NCBI RefSeq assembly: GCF_014650915.1
Contig: NZ_BMVW01000012.1
Span: 1-64,000, forward strand
DNA: 64,000 nucleotides
Reading direction: 5' to 3'
From: Streptomyces poonensis
Lineage (GTDB): Bacteria > Actinomycetota > Actinomycetes > Streptomycetales > Streptomycetaceae
Part shown: piece by piece, positions 24,515 to 45,700 of the stretch
How positions within the stretch are numbered: the stretch's first letter is position 1
Layout of the letters: each line of letters starts with the position of its first letter
Program-made: the position numbers and the translations under genes
Notes under the pieces: generated by a model
Database searches by the model: none
Seen by the model: only the letters and a program-made list of their open reading frames with translations
What the model was told of the DNA's origin: nothing

Positions 24515-25528
24515 ATGGATATCGCAATCTCCGCGGAAGGCCTGCGGAAGCGCTATGGAGACAACGAGGTGCTCAAGGGCGTCGGCTTGTCCGTCGAGGC
24601 CGGCACGGTGTACGGGGTCCTCGGGCCCAACGGCGCCGGCAAGACGACCATGGTGCGCATGCTGGCCACCCTGCTCCAGCCCGACGCGGGCTCGGCCCGG
24701 GTGGCCGGCTACGACGTGGTGACCCAGGCCCACGAGGTGCGGCAGCGCATCGGCCTGACGGGTCAGTACGCCGCCCTGGACGGCGAACTGACGGGACGTG
24801 AGAACCTGGTGCTGCTGGGCACGCTGATGCACCTGGGCCGCAAGCAGGCCCGTATCAGAGCCGAGGAGCTGCTGGAGAGGTTCGGCCTCACGGACGCCGC
24901 AGACCGGCCCGTACAGACCTACTCGGGCGGCATGCGCCGTCGGCTCGACCTCGGCGCCAGCCTGATCGCCAGCCCTCCGGTTGTCTTCCTGGACGAGCCG
25001 ACCACCGGGCTCGACCTGGTCAGCAGAACGGCGCTGTGGGACATGGTGCGCGAGCAGGTCGCCGCGGGCGTGACAATCCTGCTCACCACGCAGTACCTGG
25101 AGGAGGCCGACCAGCTCGCCCACCGCATCGCGGTGATCGACCAGGGGAAGCTGGCTGCCGAGGGCACCCCCGACGAGCTGAAGAGCGCGGTGGGCGGCGA
25201 GCGCCTGGAGATCACCGTGCGCACCCCGGAGATGGCACGCGCCGCGCTGGCCCCTCTCTCCTCCGTGGGCTCCGCCGCGCCGGTGATCGACGACACCGGG
25301 CTACGGGTGTCGGCGGCGTTGGAGACCGGATTCGCCGGTGTATCCAAGGCCGCGGCCGAACTGCAGCTCAGCTCCGTGGAGGTGCTCGACTTCGTGGTGC
25401 GCCGCCCCTCGATGGACGAGGTGTTCCTGGAACTCACGGGCCACCGGGGCCTGTCGAGGCCCGACGGGTCGAACGCGCCGGACGAAGCCGCCCACGACGT
25501 GGGCGAACTGGAGGTGACGCAGCGATGA
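24515..25528 (+). CDS. Daunorubicin-resistance-type ABC transporter ATPase (DrrA-like)
   Basis: A 337-residue ATPase. Walker A GPNGAGKTTMV near residues 38-48, Q-loop in RIGLTGQYAALDGELTGRENL, signature YSGGMRRRLDLG, Walker B VVFLDEPTTGLD, H-loop LTTQYLEEAD, and a C-terminal DUF4162-type domain (AAELQLSSVEVLDFVVRRPSMDEVFLELTG). The ATG 24515 follows GAGGAG; a GTG at 24500 is less likely. Its stop overlaps the permease ATG. It probably powers export of the peptide and self-resistance. Confidence 0.93.
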   Translation: MDIAISAEGLRKRYGDNEVLKGVGLSVEAGTVYGVLGPNGAGKTTMVRMLATLLQPDAGSARVAGYDVVTQAHEVRQRIGLTGQYAALDGELTGRENLVLLGTLMHLGRKQARIRAEELLERFGLTDAADRPVQTYSGGMRRRLDLGASLIASPPVVFLDEPTTGLDLVSRTALWDMVREQVAAGVTILLTTQYLEEADQLAHRIAVIDQGKLAAEGTPDELKSAVGGERLEITVRTPEMARAALAPLSSVGSAAPVIDDTGLRVSAALETGFAGVSKAAAELQLSSVEVLDFVVRRPSMDEVFLELTGHRGLSRPDGSNAPDEAAHDVGELEVTQR

Positions 25529-26328
25529 GCAGCACGTACTCCTACCTGCTGAGCGATTCGGCCGCCCTCGTCGGGCGGCACATGACTCACCTCAGGCGGA
25601 CGCCGCAGAAGATCATCGCGGTCACGCTGATGCCGATCATGTTCGTAGTGGTCTTCGGCTACCTCTTCGGCAGCTCCATGCAGGTGCCCCAGGGCGACTA
25701 CCACGAGTACATCATGGCGGGCATCTTCGCCCAGATGATGCTCTCCAGCGTCATCAACACCGGTGTGGGAGTGGCCGAGGACCTGAACAACGGCCTGGTC
25801 GAGCGGTTCCGTTCGCTGCCGATGGCGCAGATCTCGGTCCTGATCGGCCGCACCCTGTCCGACCTGGTGCTCAACGCGATCTCCTGCGTGGCCATGCTCC
25901 CGGTCGGCTTCCTCATCGGCTGGCGGCTGCACGCGGGGCCCTTCGAGGTGCTCGCGGGCTTCCTGCTGCTGTTGCTGCTCGGATACGCCATGGCCTGGCT
26001 CGGTGTGCTGATCGGGCTGGCCCTGCGCCACCCGCAGGCGGTGAACTCGGTGGCCATGGTCATCGTCATGCCGCTGGCGTTCCTGTCCGCGACGTTCTAC
26101 CCGCTCAACAACCTCCCGGGCTGGCTTCGGACCGTCGCCGAGTGGAACCCGGTGACCACCGTGGTCACCGCCATGCGGGAGTTGTGGGGCAATCCCACGG
26201 GCATGGGCGACGATCCGGCGTTCCCGCTGCGCTACCCGGTGTCCTGCTCCCTGATCCTGATAGCCGTGCTCCTGGTCGTGGTGGTCCCACTGACGAACCG
26301 CGCCTACCGGCGTGCCACGGCCCAGTGA
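25525..26328 (+). CDS. ABC-2 type permease (DrrB-like)
   Basis: A 267-residue integral membrane protein with about six hydrophobic helices (IIAVTLMPIMFVVVFGYLFG, EVLAGFLLLLLLGYAMAWLGVLIGLAL, SVAMVIVMPLAFLSATFYPL, LILIAVLLVVVVPLT). The ABC-2 features FNNGLVERFR-like EDLNNGLVERFRSLPM and FYPLNNLPGWLRTVAEWNPVT are clear. It pairs with the overlapping ATPase to form a peptide exporter. Its own stop overlaps a GTG of a third membrane protein. Confidence 0.93.
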   Translation: MSSTYSYLLSDSAALVGRHMTHLRRTPQKIIAVTLMPIMFVVVFGYLFGSSMQVPQGDYHEYIMAGIFAQMMLSSVINTGVGVAEDLNNGLVERFRSLPMAQISVLIGRTLSDLVLNAISCVAMLPVGFLIGWRLHAGPFEVLAGFLLLLLLGYAMAWLGVLIGLALRHPQAVNSVAMVIVMPLAFLSATFYPLNNLPGWLRTVAEWNPVTTVVTAMRELWGNPTGMGDDPAFPLRYPVSCSLILIAVLLVVVVPLTNRAYRRATAQ

Positions 26329-26981
26329 ACCGTACTTCGGCCTCCGGCGGCAGACGCGGCCTCCTGAGCAGGCTTTCCTTCTCCGGAGGCCGGCCGCCGG
26401 CGGCCCGGTTGGCCCCGAAGCCGCTGCCGGCCGAGCTCCCGTCGTCCTCGCCGGCCGGGGCGGCGCGCCACGTGGCCGGGGAACCGGGCGTGCCCCCGTC
26501 GGACGTGCCGCGTTGGGCCAGGACCACGGCGCACATCACCGCGGGCATCACCGTGCCCTCGGGGCTGTGGCGCGTGGCCCTGGTCGCCGGGGTCCCCAAG
26601 GTGGTCCCCACGATCGATGCCAGCCCCGGGGAGCGGACGTACATTCTCGGCCTCTCCGTCATGGGGGAGGGACTCGCGCTGGCGACCCTGGGGCTGGTGC
26701 GGCCGTGGGGCGAGATGGTGCCCCGCTGGGTTCCCGGCCTCGGTGGCAGGCCCATCCCGGTCATGGTGCCGGTGATGATCGCGGGGGCGGGCTCCGTCGC
26801 GACGACGGCCGTGTGCGGGTACGCCGCCTACCAGTGGGCGGTCCGCCCGCCGCTCGGCAACCGGCTGCAGAACACGGTGGTCACCGTCTGCTACGCGCCC
26901 CTGCTGGCCTGGGGCCCGCTGCTGGGTGCCGTGACCGTCTCGTACTACCGGCGCCGTACCCGGCGGTGCTCCGGGGCCTGA
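26325..26981 (+). CDS. Cluster membrane protein of unknown function
   Basis: A 218-residue protein I cannot name. The GTG at 26325 overlaps the permease TGA (GTGA), so it is translationally coupled to the exporter. The N-terminal 70 residues are basic and Pro/Ser/Ala-rich and probably disordered in the cytoplasm. Four hydrophobic segments follow (about residues 72-94, 108-130, 143-168 and 186-206). It could be an accessory exporter subunit or immunity protein. It is not a duplicated permease: no ABC-2 motifs are present. A strong hairpin follows. Confidence 0.7.
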   Translation: MNRTSASGGRRGLLSRLSFSGGRPPAARLAPKPLPAELPSSSPAGAARHVAGEPGVPPSDVPRWARTTAHITAGITVPSGLWRVALVAGVPKVVPTIDASPGERTYILGLSVMGEGLALATLGLVRPWGEMVPRWVPGLGGRPIPVMVPVMIAGAGSVATTAVCGYAAYQWAVRPPLGNRLQNTVVTVCYAPLLAWGPLLGAVTVSYYRRRTRRCSGA

Positions 26982-27006
26982 CGCACCCGGTCACGGCACA
27001 CGAAGA

Positions 27007-27040
27007 GGGCCCGGGATCCACTGTCGCGGATCTCGGGCCC
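27007..27040. terminator. Hairpin terminator between convergent genes
   Basis: GGGCCCGGGATCC (27007-27019) pairs with GGATCTCGGGCCC (27028-27040), 13 bp with one G-T wobble and an 8-nt loop. It lies between the membrane-protein stop on the plus strand and the P450 stop on the minus strand and probably serves both. Confidence 0.85.
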
Positions 27041-27068
27041 AAGTCTGTGGGTCGACGCCGGCGTGGTG

Positions 27069-28301
27069 CTACGCGGGAGGTCCGAAGACCACCGGCAGTG
27101 AGGCCAGCGGGCGGACGACCAAACCGGGCTTGTAGCGCAGTTCGGACGGGTCCACGGCCAGCCGGACGCTGGGGAAGCGCTCGAAGACCCGCTGGACGGC
27201 GACCTCGGTGAGCGCCCTGGCCATGTGGTTGCCGAGGCAGTAGTGGATGCCGTGCCCGAAGCTGACGTGCTGGGAGGGCCTCGGGCGGGTGATGTCCAGC
27301 TCCTCCGGGCGGTCGGGGAAGGCATCCGGGTCGTGATTGGCCGACGCGAGCGAGATGATGACGATCTCGTCCTGCGGAATCCGCACCCCGCTCAGCTCGA
27401 CCGGCTCCAGTGTGACCCGCTGCAGTGAGGTGATCACCGGTGCTGTGTAGCGCAGCAGCTCGTCCAGAGCGCTTGGCAGGAGGCTGAAGTCCGCCGCGAT
27501 CCGCGCCTTCTGATCCGGGTGGGTCAAAAGCGCCGTGAACGTGCTGTTGATCATGGCCGTCGTGGTGTCGTTGCCGCCGGTCATCAACCCGAACGACGTC
27601 GACAGCGCCTCCTTGGCGTTCAGGCGTTTGTCCTCGTCGGCGTGGACCAGGGCGGAGAGCAGATCGTCTTCGGGACGGCGCTGCTTGCGGGCGATCAGAT
27701 CCTGGAGGTACTCCGAGAGCTCCTTGGTGTGCTTGGCCTTGACCCCGGTCGGGTCGGAGGCATCGACGACACGCAGCGTGTTCGTCCACACCAGGAAGCG
27801 CGGCCAGTCGCTCGCCGGCACCCCCATCAGTTGGGCGATGGTGACGATCGGCAGCGGCTCGGAAAGGCCGGTGTTCAGATCCCGGTTGCCCGTGCTCTCC
27901 ATCTCGTCGAGCAGGTCGTCCACGACCTTGGGCCAGCCCTCGCGCAGCCCCCTGACCCGCTTCGGGGTGAAGGCGAAGCTGAGTGCTTTGCGCAGCGGCG
28001 TGTGCCGAGGCGGGTCGGAGTTGGCCAGGTGGTTGCTGATCTCGTCGGTGGTCTTCAGCTCGACACCGAGTTGTCTGCCGAGCGATCCGTACAGCTTGCC
28101 GATGTCGCGACTGAGCCGGGGGTCGGCGAGGGCTGTGCGCACGTCGTTGTAGCGGGTCACCACCCAGGCCCGTACCCCGTCCGGTGTCTCGACCTTGGCC
28201 ACCGGCTGGTCCCGGCGCAGCTGGGCGAGAATGGGATAGGGATTTTGAGTGTACTCATCGCTGAACATCCAGTACTTGGACAGTGTGCCGGAGCCCTTCA
28301 C
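27069..28301 (-). CDS. Cytochrome P450 (second, divergent from the synthetases)
   Basis: A 410-residue class I P450. I-helix GGNDTTTAMINS, K-helix DELLR (ExxR), DRPEELDITRPRPS, and haem loop FGHGIHYCLGNHMAR with the Cys ligand are visible, in the CYP105/107 style. The GTG at 28301 (VKGSGTLSKYW) was preferred because AAAGGGG precedes it; an ATG five codons upstream includes that sequence in the coding region and has no ribosome site of its own. It is transcribed away from synthetase A, so the 213-bp gap 28302-28514 must hold two promoters. It is a likely tailoring oxidase of the peptide. Confidence 0.88.
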   Translation of the reverse strand: MKGSGTLSKYWMFSDEYTQNPYPILAQLRRDQPVAKVETPDGVRAWVVTRYNDVRTALADPRLSRDIGKLYGSLGRQLGVELKTTDEISNHLANSDPPRHTPLRKALSFAFTPKRVRGLREGWPKVVDDLLDEMESTGNRDLNTGLSEPLPIVTIAQLMGVPASDWPRFLVWTNTLRVVDASDPTGVKAKHTKELSEYLQDLIARKQRRPEDDLLSALVHADEDKRLNAKEALSTSFGLMTGGNDTTTAMINSTFTALLTHPDQKARIAADFSLLPSALDELLRYTAPVITSLQRVTLEPVELSGVRIPQDEIVIISLASANHDPDAFPDRPEELDITRPRPSQHVSFGHGIHYCLGNHMARALTEVAVQRVFERFPSVRLAVDPSELRYKPGLVVRPLASLPVVFGPPA

Positions 28302-28514
28302 CCGAGCCCCTTTCATATTGTCGATATCTGGCAATGGTCGATGCTGCCACGGCGCCGGGGCAGAGACATGCGCACAATGAATTCTTTGCAGCGCCGTTGA
28401 TGCCGTGGCTGCGTGGGACAAGACTCGCCGTTCAAGGTGACCGCCCGGACCAGGACGTTGCGCGCCGGGGGCAGAACGAGTTCCGTTCCGGAAAACGATG
28501 TGGAGAGTCCCTCA

Positions 28515-39521
<11,007 letters not shown>

Positions 39522-39776
39522 CCGGACCCGTGGTCCGGCACTGCCCCGACGCCGCCACTTCGGAGTTGTTTATCTGCGGCCTGCTCCTGGTCGTGGGGCG
39601 GCTAGCGTCACATTCACCACCACGAATCCTCTTTTCCCACGCATGAGTCCGAGGGAGTGATCAGGCGTGCCCGAGTGGCGGGGCTTGACAGCCGGCGTGT
39701 GGCCTGCGCCGCCCGGCCGACCCGACCAGACCTTCAATTCCTACCGCACCTCGAAGAAGCTCAGGGAGCATGTGCA

Positions 39777-42700
39777 GTGAAGCCGTCACGCATCGAGGAC
39801 CTTCTGCCCTTGTCGCCGCTCCAGGAGGGGCTGCTCTTCCACGCGCAGTACTCCGAGGACTCACTGGACGTCTATACGGTGCAGTTGGCCGTCCGCATCG
39901 AGGGTCCCGTCGACTTCACGGCACTGCGCGCCGCCGCCACGACGCTCATGCGCAGGCATGCCAACCTGCGCGCCGGCTTCCGTACCCGCAAGAGCGGGGA
40001 GCCGGTGCAGGTGATCCTGCGTGACGTCGAACTCCCGCTGAACGTGCTGGACTTCAGTGAGAGTCCGGCCGACGAGCAGCTGGCCAGGGTGAAGGAGTAC
40101 GCCGCGCACGACCGCGCGGAGCGCTTCGACATGGCCAACCCGCCGTTGCTGCGCCTGGCCGCGATCCGTGTCGCTCCCGACGCTTTCTGGCTGTTGGTGA
40201 CCGGGCACCACATCCTGCTCGACGGCTGGTCGTCACCGCTGGTCATGCAGGAGCTGTTCCAGCACTACCGCGCGGGCGGCGAGGACACGTCCCTCCCTGC
40301 CGTCACCCCGTACCGCACCTACCTCGCCTGGCTGAGGCAGCAGGACAAGGATGCCGCCACGGAGGCGTGGCGTGCGGCGCTCGACGGCGTCGACTCCGCG
40401 ACGCTGCTGGTGCCCGACGCCGACCCGAGCACCGCCGTCCCGCCTCAGGATCTGGTCGGCGAGGTACCCGAAGACCTCACCCGCCGCCTGGGCGACGTGG
40501 CACGCCGCCTCGGTGTCACCCTCAACACCGTGGTGCAGGGGGCCTGGGGTGTGCTGCTCGGCAGACTGACCGGCCGCACCGACGTGGTGTTCGGCGCGAC
40601 CGTGTCCGGGCGCCCCGCGGAGATCGCGGGTGTCGAGTCGATGGTCGGCCTGTTCATCAACACTCTTCCGGTACGCGTCCGCATCGACCACGGCGCGTCC
40701 TGGGCGGAGCTGCTCAGCGCGGTCCAGCGGCAGCAGACCGCACTCCTGGACCACCACCACCTGCCGCTGTCCGCCGTGCAGGAGACGACGAAGGTCAGCG
40801 GAGAACTCTTCGACACGCTGGTCGTGTTCGAGAACTACCCCCTCGACTCCGAGGGGATGGTCGAGCAGACCGAGGGCCCGCGCATCACCGACGTCACCGG
40901 CCAGGACGCCACGCACTATCCGGTCACGCTGTTCCCGACGCCCGGGCCCACCCTGCGCCTGCGGCTGGGCTACCGGCCCGACCTCTACGACCGGGGACGC
41001 GCCCAGGAGCTGCTGGACACCTTCTGCCGCGTCCTGGAGCAGATCGAGGCCGACGCCTCGCTGCCGGTCAGCCGCACCGAGGCCCTCTCGCCCCGGCGGC
41101 TGCGGACCGTCCTCGCGGACTGGAACGACACGGCCGCCGCGGTCCCCGCCGCGTCCGTGCCCGAGCAGTTCGCCGCGGCCGTCGCCACCGACCCGGACGC
41201 CACCGCGCTCGTCGTGGACGGCACCGAGCTGACGTACGGCCGGCTGGACGACCGCGTCAACCGCATCGCCCGGCTGCTCACAGAGCTCGGTGCGGGCCCG
41301 GAGGCACGCGTCGCCGTGGCCCTGCCACGCGGCGCCGACCTGGTGGCGACGCTGCTCGCGGTCGGCAGGACGGGCGGCGCGTACATCCCGCTCGACCCCG
41401 AGTACCCGGCCGAGCGCGTTCAGTACATCGTCGAGGACGCCTCGCCCGCCGTCGTCGTCACCGACTCCACCGTCACCTCGGTTCCCGCCACCGAGGGTGT
41501 CGCGCGTGTGCTGCTCGACGCCCCCGAGGTGTGCGACCGGCTGGCCGCGCTGTCCGGCGCTCCCCTGGAGCCGGTGGCGGTACCGGGGGGCCATCCGGCG
41601 TACACGATCTATACCTCCGGCTCGACCGGCAAGCCCAAGGGGGTGGTCGTCACCCGCGACAACCTCACCAACTTCGTCGAGGACATGCGCAAGCGGTTCG
41701 AGGTGCGGCCGGGCGACCGGCTCGCCGCCGTCACGACCATCGCTTTCGACATCGCGGGCCTGGAGCTGTACGTCCCCCTCGTCGCCGGCGCGAGCGTCGT
41801 CCTGGCCACCCGGGACGAGGTCATCGACATCCCGCGCCTCGCCGAGCTTGTGAAGAACACCGGCGCCACCCTCATGCAGGCCACCCCCACGCTGTGGCAG
41901 GCGCTCGTCGCCCAGCGCCCCGAAGCGCTCGCCGGCCTGCGGGTGCTCGTCGGTGGTGAGGCCCTCCCCGCGGGACTAGCGAACCGGCTCACCGAGCTGG
42001 CCGAGCAGGTGACCAACGTCTACGGCCCGACCGAGACGACGATCTGGTCCACCGCCGCCCGCCTCCACGAGGTGGACGGTCCGCCGGTCATCGGCAAGCC
42101 CATCGCCAACACTCAGGTGTACGTGCTGGACGGCGGGCTCTCCCCTGTGCCGCCCGGCGTCCCCGGCGACCTCTACCTCGCGGGCGACGGCCTGGCACGA
42201 GGCTACTTCGGCCGCCCCGATCTGACCTCCGAGCGGTTCGTCGCCTGTCCGTTCGGCGCCCCCGGCGCCCGGATGTACCGCACCGGCGACGTGGCGCGCT
42301 GGACCTCGACCGGCGACCTGGAGTTCGCGGGCCGCACCGACGACCAGGTGAAGGTGCGCGGCTTCCGTATCGAGCTCGGCGAGATCGAGAGCGTCCTCTG
42401 CGAACTGCCCGAGGTCGCTCAGGCCGCCGTCGTGGCGCGCGAGGACACGGCGGGCGAGAAGCGCCTGGTCGCCTACGTCGTCGCCGCGCCCGGCGCGAAG
42501 GTGTCGGTGCCCGTGCTGCGCGAGGGCGTCGGCGCCCGGCTCCCCGAGTACATGGTGCCCGCCGCCTTCGTCACCCTGGACAAGCTGCCGCTCACCCCGA
42601 ACGGAAAGACCGACCGCAAGGCACTTCCCGCCCCGGACTTCACCGCCCTGTCCACCGCGACCGCCGGTCCCCGCACCCCGCAGGAGGAGATCCTGTGCGG

Positions 42701-45700
42701 GCTGTTCGCGGAGATCCTCGACCTGCCCTCGGTCGGCGTCCACGACGACTTCTTCGACCTGGGCGGGCACTCCCTGCACGCCACCCGGCTCGTCAGCCGG
42801 ATACGTGTCGCCTTCTCGGTCGAACTCCCGCTGCGCCTGCTGTGGGAGGCGCCCACCGTCGCCGAGCTGGCGGCCAGGCTGCGGGGCGCCGACGACGCCC
42901 GCCCGCCGGTGGTGCCCGTGGAGCGCCCGGAGCACATCCCGCTCTCCTACGCCCAGCGCAGGCTCTGGTTCCTCAACCGCTTCGAGCACGGCGCCGCCGC
43001 CCACAACATCAGCCTGGGCCTGCGGCTGCGCGGCCCCTTCGACGTGGACGCCCTGCGCGCCGCCGTACGGGACGTGTCGTCCCGCCACGAGGTGCTGCGC
43101 ACCGTCTTCCTGGAGGGCGACGGCGTGGCCCGGCAGCTCGTTCTCTCCCCCGAGGAGGGCGCGACCGAGCTGGTGGTCAGCGACGTCGCGGAGCAGGACC
43201 TGGACGCGGTGATCGCCGAGCACGCGGCGCGTGACTTCGACCTGTCGACCGAGACCCCGCTGCGCGTGTCGATGCTGCGGATCGCCCCGGACGACAACCT
43301 CCTGCTCATCCTGCTGCATCACATCGCGGGCGACGGCTGGTCGGCGGGCCCGTTCGCCACCGATCTCACCGCGGCCTACGAGGCCAGGGCGGCGGGCCGG
43401 GCTCCGGACTGGGAGCCGCTGCCGGCGCAGTACGCCGACTACACGATGTGGAACTACCGGGTGCTGGGGGAGGAGAGCGACCCCGAGAGCCTGGTCAGCA
43501 AGCAGCTCGACTTCTGGCAGCAGCGTCTGGCCGGTGCGCCCGACGTCCTGGCGCTGCCCACCGACCGGCCCCGGCCGCCCGAGGCGGACTACGCGGCGCA
43601 GACAGTGGTCGTGGATGTGGACGCCCGGCTTCACCAGGCGCTGACCGGCGTCGCCCGCAAGACCGAGACGAGCCTGTTCATGGTGCTGCAGGCCGGTCTG
43701 GCGTCGCTGCTGTCCGCGCTGGGCGCGGGCGACGACATCCCGCTGGGATCCCCGATCGCCGGACGCAACGACCAGGCGCTGGAAGCGATGGTCGGGTTCT
43801 TCGCCAACACCCTGGTGCTGCGCACCGACACCTCGGGAGACCCGACCTTCCGCGAACTCCTGGGCAGAGTGCGGGAGTTCAACCTCGCCGCGTACGCACA
43901 CCAGGAGGTGCCCTTCGAGCGGCTGGTGGAGCTGCTCAACCCCGAGCGCTCCTTGTCCTGGCACCCGCTGTTCCAGGTCTGGCTCAACGTGCAGAACGTC
44001 GAGGCCTCGGCCGGCGCCTCCGTCGGCATCGCCGGCATCGACGCCCAGGCGTACCCGGTGCCCGTCAACGCCACCCAGTTCGACCTGGCGTTCACCATCA
44101 ACGAGCGGACCGCGGCCGACGGCAGCCCCGAGGGCCTGCGCGCTCTGATCGACTTCCGGCTCGACCTGTTCGACCGACAGACCGTCGAGGCCCTCTTCGG
44201 CCGCCTGCTGCACCTGCTGGAACGCGTGGCGGCCGACCCGGACCTGCGCGTCAAGGACATCACGCTGCTCACGGACGACGAGCGGGCCCTGCTCGCGACG
44301 GCCAACGACACCACGCGCGACGTCCCCCGGGGCACCTTCCCCGAGCTGTTCGCCCACCGCGTCGCCACAGCTCCCGACGACCCCGCGGTCGCCTACCAGG
44401 GGGTCGAGCTGAGCTACGCGGAACTCGACCGCAGGGCCAACCAGATCGCCCATGTCCTGCGCGCGGAAGGCGCCCGCCCCGAACGGTTCGTCGCCTTGGC
44501 CCTGCCCCGTTCCGCCGACTGGCCCGCCGCCGTCCTCGCCACGCACAAGGCGGGCGCGGCCTATCTGCCGGTCGACCCCGCCTACCCGGCCGAGCGCATC
44601 GCGTACATGCTCTCGGACGCCGCACCGGCGTTGATCGTCACCACCGGGGAGATCGCCGCAACCCTGCCGGACACCGGGACGGCCACCGTCCTCGTCCTCG
44701 ACGACGAGACCACCGCCGCCCGCGTCGACGCGGCGCCCGCGACAGCCCCCGAGGTCACGCTCGACCCGCGCAACCCGGCGTACGTCATCTACACCTCCGG
44801 TTCCACCGGCCGGCCCAAGGGGGTCGTCGTACCCCACTCCGGCTTCGGCTCGCTGCTCACCGGCTACGTCGAGGCCCTCGGCCTCGGCCCCGGCAGCCGC
44901 GTCCTGCAGTTCGCGTCCCCGAGCTTCGACGCCGCCTTCGCCGAACTGTGCAAGGCACTGCTCTCCGGCGCGACGCTGGTACTGGCCCCGCCCGCCCGCC
45001 TGGACCCGGGGGCCCCGCTCGCGACGCTCCTCGCCGAGCAACGCGTCACCCAGGCGACCATCCCGCCCGCCGCGCTCGGAGTACTCGCCGACGACGAACT
45101 GCCCGCCGGGATGACCCTGCTCGTCGCGGGAGAGGCCACGCCCGCTGAGCTCGCGGCCCGCTGGTCCGCGGGCCGTCGCATGGTGAACGCCTACGGTCCC
45201 ACCGAGACCACCGTCTGCGCGACCATCAGCGCCCCGCTGGCCGGCGCCGTCGAGCCACCCATGGGCACCCCCGTGCCCAACAGCCGGGTGTACGTCCTGG
45301 ACGCGGCGCTGCGCGAGGTCCCGCCGGGCGCCTCCGGGGACCTCTACGTCAGCGGCGAGGGCCTGGCCCGCGGCTACCTGGGGCGTCCCGGCCTGAGCGC
45401 CGAACGCTTCGTCGCCGACCCGTTCGGCGCTCCTGGCTCCCGCATGTACCGTACCGGTGACATCGCCCGGTGGACACGCGACGGCGTGCTCCGGTTCCTC
45501 GGCCGCGCCGACGAGCAGATCAAGCTGCACGGCTTCCGCATCGAGCTGGGCGAGGTCCGCTCCGCACTGCTGCGTCGGCCGACCGTCGCCCAGGCCGAGG
45601 TGCTGGTCCGCGAGGACCGCCCCGGCGACCGGCGTCTCGTGGCCTACGTGGTCGGCAAGGCCGGCGCCGCTCCCCTGCACGGCGCGGACCTGCGGGCGCT

